DNA of 64,000 bases from Apus apus (GCF_020740795.1 NC_067301.1:7640501-7704500), one strand, 5' to 3'. Positions 22,988 to 34,647 are shown, counted from the stretch's first letter. The notes: generated by a model from the sequence alone, not told the origin. Numbers and translations are program-made.

Positions 22988-25900
22988 TCAGAGGGTGCGG
23001 GGGTTGTACTCGGGCAGCTTGCGGAGCTTCTCTTTCTCGGCGTCGGTCTCGTCGCGGGCGATCACCAGGGAGTGGGCGTAGCCCATGGCCACCTGGGGGG
23101 GCGGGGTGGGAAAACTGAGGCACAGGACCCGGCCCTGCTGGGTTTATTACCCCTGCTACCCACCGCTTTTATCCAGGGCCGTGTTTGAGCACCCCATGGG
23201 TGTGAGGTGTGTACGGCCTCAGCTACCGTGTTTGCTCAAGGGGCCCACACACCCTCCCTGCAGCACCCCACGGGTGTGATGAGTTGTGTACAGCCTCAAA
23301 TTACCATATTTATTAAAGGTGAGGGGCCCATGCACCCTACCTCCAGCACCCCATGGGTGTGATAAATTGTGTACAGCCTCAGCGACCCTATTTATTTAAG
23401 CTGAGGGGCCTACATGCCCTCTTATCAGCACCCCATGAGTATGATGAGTTGTGTAAGGCCTCAGGCACCATATTTTTTTAAGGTGGGGAGGAATTCCACA
23501 CACACCCTCTGGAAGGGTCCTCCACTCACCTGCTCTGTGTAGATCCCATCCAGGGTCTTCACCTCTTGGGCAGCCGTTGAGGACTTGGGCTTGTGGTCCC
23601 CGTAGCCCTGCCAAGAGCATCCCATGAAAAGGGGAGGGGGGGAAGCAGCAGATCCCTCCTACTAGCCGTTTTGGGGGGTTGAGGGGTGGGAGGGTCCCCA
23701 ATAAATCCCCCTTACCAGCTCCCCAAAGGTGGGTGAGGGGCCCCAGCTGATGGTGCTCTCATCCGCCGCCACGATGATGCTGCTCTTCCTGCAGGGGTGC
23801 AAGGCAGGGTGACCCCACATCCTCCCCCCCCAAAAAAACACAGCCCCTCAGGTGGCTGCACTCCAAAAACCCCAGGAAATCAGGATTATTGTTTTTTTTG
23901 GGGGAAAAGGTGGAAACTGGACTTACCCACAGGCCAGGCTGCGGATTTTCCAGCCGCAAAGGTCCTGCACAGCTTTGGGGTACATGGTGGACTCCCGGGA
24001 GGTGTTGGTGGCCCCCCAAAAAAACAAGCCACCTGCAAAGTCACACATTGCCCTTCAAGCTCTGGCAGCCCCCCCAGAACTCCCCAGGGAATGCCAGATT
24101 TCCTTGGAAAAGCGCCCATCCCAACCTGTCTCACTGACGGCAAAGGAGCAGGTGTAGCCGGCGTAGATCTGCACCGCCCCGCGCCCCGGGAAGTCAAAGA
24201 GCTTGACCAGTCGAGGCACCATCTCATCCTTCTGCTCAGCATGGCCCAACCGCCCGTAGCCCCCGAAGCCCCAGGAGAAGACACGTTTCTGAGAGTCCAG
24301 GACAAGCTGGGGAGGGAGAAACACCCCTTTGTGAGCAGCTCAGACCCCAGCAGCTCCGCGCAGGGAAAGCTGCAGCACCCACAGCACCGGGCATCGACTG
24401 CTGCAAGTGTCAGTGCTCCCTGCAGAGCTGTACCCTGACCTGCACCCTGCAAGTATTGACCCTTAAATGCACAGTAAAAATATTTAGCATTAAATGCACC
24501 CTGCAAATATTCACCCTTAAATGCACCCTGCAAATATTTATACTTCAACGCATCCTGCAAATATTTACCCTTGAATGCACAATAAAAATATTTATCACTA
24601 AATGCACCCTGCAAATATTGATCCTTAAACACACATTGCAAGTATTTATCCTGATATGGAGGCTGCAAAACTTCATCCTTCAATGCATCAATGAACCTGT
24701 ATCCTCAAATGCACCTGGAAAATATTACTCCTTAAACCCACCCCGCAGATCTCTAGCCTGATACGCCCACTGCAAGGATTTAGCCTTAAGTGCATCCTGC
24801 AAACCTCAGTCCTTACATGCAGGCTGCAAATGTTCAGCCTTGCACCCAGCCTGCAGATTCCCATCTAAATGCATCCTGCAAATATTTATCCTCAAATGCT
24901 CCCTGCAAATCTTGATCCTGACATGCAGGCTGCAAAACTTCATCCCGAAATGCATCCTGCAAATGTTCAGCCTTGCACCCAGCCTGCAGATTCCCATCCT
25001 CAAATGCTCCCTACAAATCTTGATCCTTAAACCCACACTGCAAAGATTGCTCCTGACATGAAGGCTGCAAAACATTTCATTCTGAAAAGCATCCTGCAAA
25101 TGTTCAGCCTCATACCCAGATTTCCATCCTTAAATGCACCCAGCAAATCCTTATCCTTAAATGCACCCAGCAAATCCTTAAATGCACCCTGCAAATATTT
25201 ATCCTCATACACAGGGTGATCTTGACCCTTAGCTGCTCCCTGCAGATCTTCATCCTTCCACACACAAACCTCCATCCTTCAGTGCAAGTATTTATCCTTA
25301 CACACACAAGGCACATCTGGATCCTTAAATTCACCTGCAAAACTCCATCCTTCCTGCCAGGATTTATCCTAAACTGCAGGGCTGCAACTCCCCAGCCTCA
25401 AATGCACCCTGCAAATACTGAGCTTTAAACCCACTGCTGCCAGAAATGGTCTTCACCTGCACTCTGCAAGATGTACCCTTCAAGGTGTGCTGCAAGAACT
25501 GATCCTTGCTGCAAACACGGACCCTCACATTCCTGCTGCACATCTGTCATCAATTAATGCCCACTGTAAATCTGTTGTCAGTTAATGCCCACTGCAAATC
25601 CTGCTGGGGCTCCAGGAAAGCTGGGGAGGGACCTTGGAAAAGGGCTTGTAGTGAGAGGACAAGGGGGAATGGATTGAAACTGGAAGAGGGAGATTCAGGT
25701 TGGAAGAATTTCCTCCTCATGTCCAACCTGAATCTTCAGGCACTGGAAGGTGCTCTAAGGTCTCCCTGGAGCCTTCTCTTCTCCAGGCTGAACACCCCAA
25801 CTCTCCCAGCCTGTCTCCACAGCAGAGCTGCTCCAGCAGAAGAAATTCTTTGCTGTGAGGATGGTGAGACCCTGGCCCAGGCTGCCCAGGGAAGCTGTGG

Positions 25901-28900
25901 CTGCCCCATCCCTGGCAGTGTTGAAGGGCAGGTTGGATGGGGCTTGGAGCAACCTGGGCTGGTGGGAGGTGTCCCTGCCCATGCAGGGGGTTGGATCTAG
26001 ATGATCTTGAAGGTCCCTGCAACCCAACCCAGGCTGGGTTTCCATCACCCCATGGCTCTGTACCGTGTGGTTGGCCCCACAGGCCACGTCCCGCACCACC
26101 ACGTTGGGCACGGGCAGGATCTGCCCATCCTTGGTCTTCTCAATGCAAATGGCCACGCGCCGCGGCACCAACTCGCAGTCGTACTCGATCCGCTGCGCCC
26201 GGGCAATGAACTTCCCGTCTGAGTTGTGCCCTGTGGGGGTGACAACTTGGGTGTCCCACATCCCCTTTTTCCTTTCCCCCCCAAATCCCAATTCCCTGCA
26301 GAAATCCACTCTCCTCTTTGGAGATCTCCTCTTTGGATCTACAGCTCCCACCCCACCCTTTCACTGGAGGGACCGGGCAGCGATGCTTGAGTTGGCCACA
26401 TGGGGAAACTGAGGCAGGGAAATTATCTTTCTCCATTCCCCAACCCCATAATAGCTCAAAATTTTGGGAAATCACCCCAAAAACCAGCACCATACCCAGT
26501 TGCCCATACTCGGGGCACCCAAAGGAGTAGAGGTTTCCTTTGCAATCCATGATCATGCTGAACTCAGCCCCGCAGGCCAGTTTGGTGATGGGCTGCCCGT
26601 TGTACATGATCTGCAGGGAGAAACAGAAAAAGGGGATTAAAAAAAGAAAAAAGAGAGAAAAAAAGGCAAAAAAGCTCAATTTCCACAGGGGAACCCCCCA
26701 AAATCCCCAACTATGGGGATTTTCTTTTCAATCCCTCTTTGCATTTCTTTGCAGCAGCAAAGCAGCGTTGCAGTGAGGGATGATCTGATGTCTTTAAGGG
26801 GTTTGGGGTCTTTTTGATGAGAAAAGCCCAAATATGCTGGGTTTTCACCCCAAAAGGGGAGGGGAAATAGGGAAGGGAGCAGTCCTACCTGCGTAGGGCT
26901 GGGCACAGCGTCCGTCTGGTTGCCCAACCCCAGCTGCCCCATCTTGTTCTCCCCGAAGGCGAACACGGAGCCGCTCTCTGCAAGGCCAAAATAATATTAA
27001 AAAAGGGTGGGTTGGGGGTAAAATGGGCCCATTTCAGACAATTTGTCCCCACTCTGCTCTGGTGAGACACCCCCTGCAGAGCTGGGGCCAGTTCTAGAGC
27101 CCCCAAAATAAGAAGGACATGGAGCTGTTGGAGAGAGCCGAGAGGAGGTCATGGAGATGATCCAAGGCTGGAGCCCCTCTGCTCTGGAGCCAGGCTGGGA
27201 GAGCTGGGGTGTTCAGCCTGGAGAAGAGAAGGCTCCAGGGAGACCTTAGAGCAGCTTCCAGTGCCTGAAGGGGCTCCAGGAAAGCTGGGGAGGGACTTGG
27301 GACAAGGGCAGGGAGGGAGAGGACAAGGGGGAATGGATTAAAACTGGAAGAGGGAGATTGAGGTTGGACATGAGGAGGAAATTCTTTGCTGTGAGGGTGG
27401 TGAGACCCTGGCCCAGGTTGCCCAGGGAAGCTGTGGCTGCCCCATCCCTGGAGGTGTTGAAGGGCAGGTTGGATGGGGCTTGGAGCAGCCTGGGCTGGTG
27501 GGAGGTGTCCCTGCCCATGCAGGGGGGTGGATCTAGGTGATCTTTAAGGTCCCTCCAACCCAACCCATTCCATGACTCCCCAACACCCAAGGTTCCCCCA
27601 TACCTGTCAGTGCCAGGGTGTGGTTTCTCCCACAAGCTGCTGCTACGATGGCCTCACCCCCCAACACCTCGATGAGCTTCGGGGCCTCCACCCTCTTGGT
27701 GTCCCCGTGGCCCAACTGCCCCTTTTCATTGCGACCTGGCCAAAAAAAGCACCTTTTTTTTTCTCTTTTGCTTCTTTTTTTGGCAGCCAAACAGGAAGAT
27801 GCAGCCTCCCAGCACCTCTCCAAGCTGCACCCATGGGTGGGGGGGGGTGTGGAAATTCTTGGGGTGCCCCTTTGGTGCTCACCCCAACTCCAGAGCTTGC
27901 CCTCGGTGGTGATGAGGAGGCTGTGAGCAGCGCAGGGGCCCGACACCACGCTCCTCACCTGGATCCCTGAGAGACACCCATACCTGTGAGGCCCCCACAA
28001 GTTCTGGCCCAGGTTACGATATGCAACTGCGTTCCAAAAAACATCAGAATTAATCACAATTCACCCGCTAAATAATAATTCAAACCGAATTAATAATCAT
28101 AATTCAAAACGAAACAAAAAGAAGCAGCACAATCACCTCTCACCCAAATATCAAGGCATAAAAAGTCCACAGTGCAAATTATTTTTGCTCTGCAAGGAGC
28201 ATGGGATGCAGCCCAAAATCTGGCCCAGATGATCATTTGCAGCTGTGACTCCTCCCCAAATTAACGAGCGAAGACGTTAATGAAATTAATTAAAGATAAA
28301 CGCATTAAAAGAAGGATGAACTTCATCGAAATGCATCCAAACCAAGCAGGGTGTCTCTTCTCCTTTGGAGAGGTGATGCAGCCCAAGCTCTGGCCTAGAT
28401 TACATTATGGAACTGCCAACTCCTCCCAGAATTAATTAATAAAGCAGATTAATCAAGTATAAATGCAGGAAAAACTGAGCAGAAAAACGAATATGAATAT
28501 AAACGCATGGAAAACAAGCAGCGTTTTGCTTTGAAGATCCAGTGCACCCTAATTTCTGGCCTAAATTACAACGTGCAACTGTGACTCCTCCCAGAATTAA
28601 TGAATATAAAATAAATGATTGAAATATAAATAAAGAAAAACGAAGCAGAAAAATTAATGAAATAAAAATGCATCAAAAATAAGCAGTGAGTTTATTTCGC
28701 TCTGTGGGAGACTTGGAACGTCCCACCCCCCAAATCCCGGCCCAGATTATAATGTGCAACTGTGATGCCTCCTAATATTAATTAATAATAATACAATTAA
28801 TAAGGAATCAAGCAGAGAAATTGGTTTCATATAAATGCATCCAAAATAAGCAGAGTGTTTGCTTTGCTTTGCAGGAGGTCAAGTTCTGACCCTGAGTTCT

Positions 28901-31744
28901 GGCCCGGATTACAAGATAATAACACTCTCCAAAAATAACACCCTCCAAAAATTAATGAATTGCCAAGTAATTAAATATTTAGATGGAAAAATAAGCAGGA
29001 AAACCAAATGAATCAAATATCAAGGCATAAGCAACGTCTTTATTTTGCTGAGGCTCACAACACTCCAGATTTACAACCTGCAACTGGTTGAAGGAAACCC
29101 CTCAAAAATAGGAATTTAACAAAAATATTAAATAGAAATGAATAAAAAGAAGGTGTTAATAATTGGGTTCCAAGGCCAGGGCAGGTCCCTGGGTCTCACC
29201 TTGTTGCTTAGGCACTTCTTTACGGCCGATCAAGTCCCAGTTGGTGGCCCCGAAGATGAGGAGCTGTCCCCGGAACTTGGAGCCCTCCAGTTTCTGCAAG
29301 GGGTGGGAAAGGGTCAGTGAACTGGGGACCTGGGGACATCGGGATGGAGGGGACATGGGGGACATCTGGGACGTAGGAGGATGGAGGGGACAGGGGACAC
29401 ATGGGATATCAGGGGACATGGGAGACATCTGGGACATGGGGGATGTGGGGGGCAGGAGGGGACAGAAGAGGATGTAGGGATGGGGGGACATGGGGGACAT
29501 AAGGGACACAGGAGGATTTGGGGACAGGGCACACACGGGGTATCAGGGGACACGGGGGGAATGCAGGACAGAGGATGTAGGGGATATGGGGGACGTTGAG
29601 GGGACAGGATGGAAGGGACATGGGGGACACAGGGGACATGGAGAACATGGGAGACATCAGGGACATGCAGGACATAGAAAACATAGGGGATATGGGAGAC
29701 CCAGGGGACATCAGGGACATGGGGACACCTGGGCCCCAGGGGACATCAGGGACATGTGGGACATAGAGGATGTAGGGGACAGGGGGGACACTAGGGACAT
29801 GGAAGATATTGGGGACATCCGGGCCATGGGGGACACCAGGGGACATGAGGGGACACGAGGGACATCAGAGGGGACATGGAGGGTATTTGGGATGTAGGAG
29901 CCACTGGGGACATCTGGGACATGGAGGGATGTGGGGGACATGGGGGAGCTGGGAGACAGTGTTGGGGGGGCAATTTGGGAGGTGCAAATGGGGTGGAAGT
30001 TGTTGGGGGGCAATGAAGTGGCTCATTAAGGGGGGACAAGGTGGGAGCACCCCCTGGGGTGCCATACGGGGGGGGGGGGGGTTGGGGGGCTGCAATAAAG
30101 GGGGCAGTTGGGGGGGGCACTGGGGTGCAGTATGGGGGTGCATGGCAGGGGTGCAATGATGGGGTGGGGGGTGTTGGGGGGCGTTATGGGGGGCACTCAG
30201 GGGTGAAACTGAGGGGGACACGGGGGGGCATTAGGTGTGCGATTGGGGGGTACATGAAGGGGTGCAGTGGGGGGGCACAAAGGGGTGTGATGAGGGGGTG
30301 TATTTGGGGTGCGAAGGGGGGTGTCATAGGGGTAGTACAAGGGGGAGGCAATTGGATGCAAAGGGGGGTGCACTGGGAGGGCAAGGGGGGCAACTGGGGG
30401 GTGCATTAGGGGGTGAACTGGGGGATGTAATGGGGGGTGAAGAAGGGGTTCCAAGAGGGGTTCCAAGGGGGGGAATATGGGGGGCAGAGTTTAATGTGGG
30501 GTGCAAGGGGGGGGGATTCCATGGGGGTGTGGGGGGAGGGCATTAGGGGGTGCAATGGGGGGTGCAAGGAGTGGAGAACTGGGAGGTGAGGAGGGGATTA
30601 GTTGGGGGTGCAAGAGGGGCAGTTCAGGAGGGGATGCAAAGGGGGAATACCAGGGGGGCATAGGGTGGGGGCAATGAGGGGTGCACTGGGGGTGCTGGGA
30701 GGGGGATGCCGGGGGGGGCAAATGGGGAGTGGGGTGCACTGGGAAGGGGTGGGTCCCAGGGGTGGGTGCAGTGGGGAGGGGGATGCATGGGGGAGGGGTG
30801 TGCAATGGGGATGGGGGTCTCAGGGGGGGATGCACTGGGGGAGGGGGGGTCCCAAGGGTAGGTTCAATGAGGATTGGGGTTCCAGAGGTGGGTTCAATAG
30901 GGAGGGGGTTCCAGGGGTGGGTGCAGTGGGGAGGGGGTGTCCCGGGGGGGGAAGCTCTGGGGAGGGGGGTTCCAGGGGTGGGTGCAGTGGGGAGGAGGAT
31001 GCACAGGGCGGGTGCAATGGGGAGGAGGTTCCCAGGGGTGGGTGCAATGGGGAGGGGGTTCCAGGGGTGGGTGCAATGGGAAGGGGGATGCACAGGGTGG
31101 GTGCAATGGGGAGGGGGTGTCCCGGGGGGGAGATGCTCTGGGGAGGGGGGTTCCAGGGGTGGGTGCAGTGGGGAGGGGGTTCCAGGGGTGGGTGCAGTGG
31201 GGAGGGGGATGCACAGGGTGGGTGCAATGGGGAGGGGGTTTCCAGGGGTGGGTGCAGTGGGGAGGGGGATGCACAGGGTGGGTGCAGTGGGAAGGGGGTT
31301 CCAGGGGTGGGTGCAGTGGGGAGGGGGTGTCCCGGGGGGGGATGCTCTGGGGAGGGGGGGTTCCCAGGAGTGGGTGCAGTGGGGAGGGGAACGCAGAGGG
31401 GGGGGGGGGATGCCGTGGGGAGGGGGTGTCCCGGGGCTCACGATGCGCTCCTTGCTGTGCTCGGGCTCACAGATGACAGCCCCGTGTCCCCGGGCCGCTC
31501 CCCCCGCGCCCGCCCCGTCCCTCCGCCGCCGCTCCCGCGGCTCCTCCTCGCTGCTGCCGCCGCTGCTGCCCCCGCCGCGCTCCGGCCGCCCCCGCCGCCG
31601 CCCCCCCGGGGCCGGGACGGGGCCTCGGCGTCTCCTCCCTGTCGTTGTCGTGGTCGCTGTCGTCCCTGTCGTCGTGGTCGCCGTCGCCCCGTTGCCCGGT
31701 CCCCCCGCTTCCCAGGGCGGCCCCGCCGCTTTCCTGCGGGGCAT
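22988..31744 (-). CDS. RCC2: Regulator of chromosome condensation 2 (TD-60), complete
   Basis: RCC1-type seven-bladed propeller protein; in mammals it is needed for mitotic progression and spindle assembly, associates with centromeres and microtubules, and acts in Rac1/Arf6/RalA signalling. Coding exons in transcript order: 31442-31744, 29200-29293, 27883-28026, 27604-27735, 26889-26977, 26496-26610, 26064-26230, 24126-24306, 23927-24032, 23716-23788, 23530-23607, 22988-23092. These give 528 codons, close to the human length (522), with no frame break. Start MPRRKAAG matches the known N-terminus; an in-frame upstream ATG is not used in mammals. The N-terminal ~100 residues are basic, Ser/Glu-rich and disordered, with a species-specific Thr-rich tract. 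RCC1 repeats are recognisable (WSWGRNEKGQLGHGDTKR, FAFGENKMGQLGLGN, FSWGFGGYGRLGH). The C-terminus is LPEYNPRTL. Confidence 0.96.
23185..23495 (+). repeat. ~82-bp tandem repeat in the last RCC2 intron
   Basis: Four copies (spacing 74-83 bp) of a unit containing agcaccccatgggtgtga, gttgtgtacagcctca and accatatttatt. It fills most of the intron between coding exons 11 and 12. Confidence 0.8.
24450..25560 (+). repeat. 27-bp minisatellite in RCC2 intron 7
   Basis: About 40 imperfect copies of a 27-bp unit (aaatgcaccctgcaaatatt plus tatcctt). A unit length divisible by 3 leaves open frames with a 9-residue periodicity on both strands; these are artefacts. Confidence 0.92.
25606..26035. mobile_element. 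Rearranged (internally inverted) CR1 LINE
   Basis: Mosaic of CR1 blocks: plus-strand 25606-25704, minus-strand 25705-25735, then minus-strand 25736-25836, then plus-strand 25837-26035 to the 3' end. A 14-bp perfect inverted repeat (25691-25704 with 25722-25735) marks the first switch. The second junction, ctgctccag|cagaagaaat, recurs at 35054/35055. The 3' end lies about 30 bp from the RCC2 exon 7 donor. Confidence 0.88.
27086..27576 (+). mobile_element. CR1 LINE, 5'-truncated
   Basis: Plus-strand copy in RCC2 intron 4, antisense to the gene. It runs from ORF2 remnants (ataagaaggacatggagctg) to ccattccatgactcc, about 28 bp from the exon 4 donor at 27604. Confidence 0.9.
28140..29110 (-). repeat. 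~165-bp tandem repeat in RCC2 intron 2 containing exon 3 edge copies
   Basis: About six units (ctggcc-type landmark at 28220, 28390, 28556, 28737, 28899, ~29065; spacing 162-181 bp). Each carries a decayed copy of the exon 3 acceptor and its first ~24 coding bases (the real edge is at 28004-28030), followed by AT-rich spacer with aattaat and aagcag blocks. Confidence 0.85.
29320..29960 (+). repeat. GGGACAT-type minisatellite in RCC2 intron 1
   Basis: About 640 bp of imperfect units gggacatgggggacat / caggggacatcagggacat. Open frames through it are low-complexity artefacts. Confidence 0.9.
30000..31430 (+). repeat. G-rich minisatellite block in RCC2 intron 1
   Basis: First part (to about 30720): ggggggtgcaatgggg-type units. 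Second part (30720-31430): units of ggttccaggggtgggtgcag followed by tggggaggggg. Nearly every unit has runs of 4 or more G on the plus strand, so G-quadruplex potential is dense. RCC2 RNA from here is C-rich. Confidence 0.92.
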
Positions 31745-31800
31745 GGGGCTGGGGGCCGCGGGGGGGGTCAGGAGGCCGCCCCCCCCCCCGGGGGGACACA
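31440..31800 (-). promoter_or_regulatory. CpG island over RCC2 exon 1
   Basis: CpG density rises sharply across RCC2 coding exon 1 (ccgccgccgctcccgcgg-type sequence) compared with flanking G-runs that lack CpG. No TATA box is evident. This fits a housekeeping promoter and start region. Confidence 0.7.
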
Positions 31801-33840
31801 CAGAAAGGGGGGGCCTGGGGGTGAGGGGCGAGAACCCCCCCGGGACCCAGCGGGACCTGGGGAAAGTTTTTTTTTTGGGGGGGGGAAGGGGTGGGATGGA
31901 GGGGGGGGGGGGGAGGGAAGAGGGGGGAGGTGTAAAAGTGGGGGCTGCAATTTGCTAACGGGGGGGGTGGGAAGGGGATGGAAATGGGGGGAAGGGGTTT
32001 TGGAAAGGGGGGGGTTGTTAAATGGGGGGCTGCAATAGGGCGCTAAGGAGGGAGTGGGAAGGGGGGGAAGGGGGGGTCGGGAAGTGGAGAGGAAGGGACG
32101 ATTTGGAAAGGGGGGGCTGGAAAAAGGGGGCGGGGGGGGGGGAGCTGCAAAAGGACGATTTGCAAATCGTGGGGTTTGCACCGGGGGGGGTGGATATGGG
32201 GGGGAAAGGGGGGAGTTGTTAATTAGGGGGGTGCAATGGGACGATTTGCAGGGGGGGGGGGGTGGTGCAAAGAGGGGGTTTGCACTGGGGCTGTTTGCAA
32301 AGGGGGGACGTGAAAATGGGGGGCTGGTACAAGGGGGGGCTGCGAAACGGGTTGCAAAGGGGAAAATGGGGGGGGGCTGCACGGGGGCGATTTGAAAAGG
32401 GGGGTTTGCAAAGGGGGGGGCTAAGTAGGGGTGCAAATACGGGGGTTTGAAACGGGGGGGAGGTTAGAAAGGGGCTTTGCACGGAGGGGGTGCAAAGAGG
32501 AGGGTTTGCGAAAGAGGGGGTTTCGGGGGGCTTGTAAGGGGGGGAGAGGCGGGTGCAAAGGGACAGTTTGCAAAGTGGGGGGGGCGGAAGGGGGGGTTGC
32601 GGAAGGGGAATTCAGCGGGGGGGGGGCGGGTTGCGCGGCAAGAGAACGGCCCGGAGACCAAACCCCCCCCCCCAAACCCTCCCCCCCAGGAGAAGTGGGG
32701 GGTTCTTGGGAATCCCCCCTCCTTCCTCACCCCAAACCCTCCCGCCCCCCCACCTGCTCTCGGGGGGCAGGGGGGACCCCGTTCCTTCTCCTCCTCCCTC
32801 CGGCCCTTTTCAGTTACTTGTATATACATATATTTAATTTTTTTGGAGGGGGGGGATATTTTCTTTGGTAGCTTAGTCAGGGAATGATTTTTTTTTGGGG
32901 GGGGGGGGTTTAAAAAAAAATCACCCCCAGCTCTTGGCGCGGTTGGGGCCGCAAACCCCAAATCCCTCCCCCCCTTCACTCCATCCCTCTCCCTCCATCT
33001 CCCCCCCCAAAAAAAAAAAACCCACCCCCCTCCCAACCCCTTCATTTTGCTTGAATTTCCCCTTTTATTTTACCGGGAACAATGGGATCTCTGTCTGCCC
33101 ACATTAAACCACGTGGATCCGCCTTAGTTTTTTTTTTTTCTGTCGGGGTTCCCCCCCCCCCCCCTTATCCTTTTTCTTTTTGAATCTTTTCGCCTTTTTC
33201 ACCCCCCCCCCCCCGCCCCCCTTTACTTCCCCCCTCCCCAAAACCCCCTCCCCGAGTTGCAAACCTGATTTTAGGGCGCAGGGTGCAGCATAAAGAAAGC
33301 AAGAACTCGGGGCCTTTGCAATATTTTTTGGTGGTGTTTCCTGTTGCAGAAAAAAAAAAGGAGGTAATTCTCTTCCCCCCCCCCCCCGTCTCTTTTACCC
33401 CACCCCCCCTTTTTTCTTCCTCTTCCCCCCCCCAACCTCAACCCCTTTTTCCTCCCTAAGAGCCCACCCACCAGATGCACTTAAAATGTAAATATGAGCC
33501 TCCAGAACAAATGCTACGATACAAAACAGAAACACATGTATGGGCAGGAAAGGGAAGGGGGGGGTGGAAAAGAAAAAAAAAAAAAAAATCATCTTGCTTT
33601 TGGAAAGGAAGAGGCTGCAAAGTCCAGCCCGGCACACACAGCTCCATCTTTAGGACAGGAAGACTCTTTGAGAGTAAAGAAAAGGCTGCAAAAGATGCAA
33701 CTCGCTCCTTTTCGTGCTCGGGGGGTTGGGAGGGTGGGTGTGTTTTAATTTTTAGGGGAAAAAAAATGGGGTTTTGCTTGCAAACAGGCCTGGGGATTTT
33801 TGCAAGTGTGAAACACACCGGCTTGCTGCAGAGGGGTGGG
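31801..33840. repeat. G-run and homopolymer region upstream of RCC2
   Basis: 31850-32640 is made of irregular gggggg units with tttgcaaagggg and gggctgcaa modules. 32640-33840 has long C-, A- and T-runs (for example near 32890, 33010, 33150, 33200, 33570). No exon is recognisable. RCC2 5' UTR or promoter elements may lie in the first few hundred bases. Confidence 0.75.
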
Positions 33841-33849
33841 TTTGGTGGG

Positions 33850-34310
33850 GTTTTTTTCTCCAAGAAATAAATGCACATATTCCCTTTATTGCAGTTTTTT
33901 CCCCCAAGAAATAAACGGCACAAATTGCCTTTATTGCAGTTTTTTCCCCCCAAGAAATAAACGGCACAAATTGCCTTTATTGCAGGTTTTTCCCCCAAGA
34001 AACAAAAGCACATATTCCCTGTATTGCAAATTTTATTCCCAAGAAATAAATGCACATATTCCCTGTATTGCAACCCCCCCCCCCCCCGAAATATATGGCA
34101 CAAATTGCCTTTATTGCAATTTTTCCCCCCAAGAAATAAATGCACAAATTGGGCTTTATTACAGATTTTATCCCCAATAAATGAATGGCACATATTCCCT
34201 GTATTGCAGATTTTATCCCCAAGTAATAAATACACATATTCCCTCTATTGCCAAGAGTTTTTCCCAAGTAATACATGCACGTCTTCCCTTTATTGCCAGG
34301 TGGGGTGTTG
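33850..34310 (+). repeat. ~45-bp tandem array with poly(A) hexamers on both strands
   Basis: About ten copies (spacing 44-46 bp where measured) of ccccaagaaataaatgcaca followed by tattccctttattgcag. Seven units keep AATAAA on the plus strand, and about six keep TTTATT, which is AATAAA on the minus strand. Confidence 0.9.
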
Positions 34311-34647
34311 TTTTTTTCCCCCCCCCCCAAGAGATAAAAGTTGCCTGGATTGCAAAGGCTTTCCAGAGAAAAGCTGCACTTCCCAACTTCATGCAAAGAG
34401 ATTTTTCTGGGAGGAAAAATTTCTTGCAGAGCAAGTTTTGTCACCAAGGGAAGACGTGGCCCTGTCCCAAAACTTGAGGTTTTTCTTTGCAGGAGGGAAG
34501 GTTCTGGGTTTTTTTATTTATTTTTTGCCAGGGGAAGTTTGTCTTGATTGCAAAGGGAAATTCTGCAGGAGGGGAAGAGGCTGCAGGGACCCTGGTCCTG
34601 CTTGGGAGCTTCAGTCCTGCTGCATAGTTGGGTAGGATCAAGGAACC

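Noticed and set aside
22678-23188. Plus-strand ORFs of 100-146 codons opposite the RCC2 3' end
   Set aside because: Antisense shadows of RCC2 coding exon 12 and its 3' UTR; Gly-rich and without similarity.
24450-25430. Nine-residue repeat protein frames on both strands
   Set aside because: Artefact of the 27-bp array inside an RCC2 intron: no start context, no splice support, and open in both directions.
30491-31801. Long minus-strand ORF (436 codons) rich in Pro, His and Thr, and an overlapping 478-codon plus-strand ORF
   Set aside because: Low-complexity frames through the G-rich minisatellite. Only the part at 31442-31744 (minus) is real coding sequence, RCC2 exon 1.
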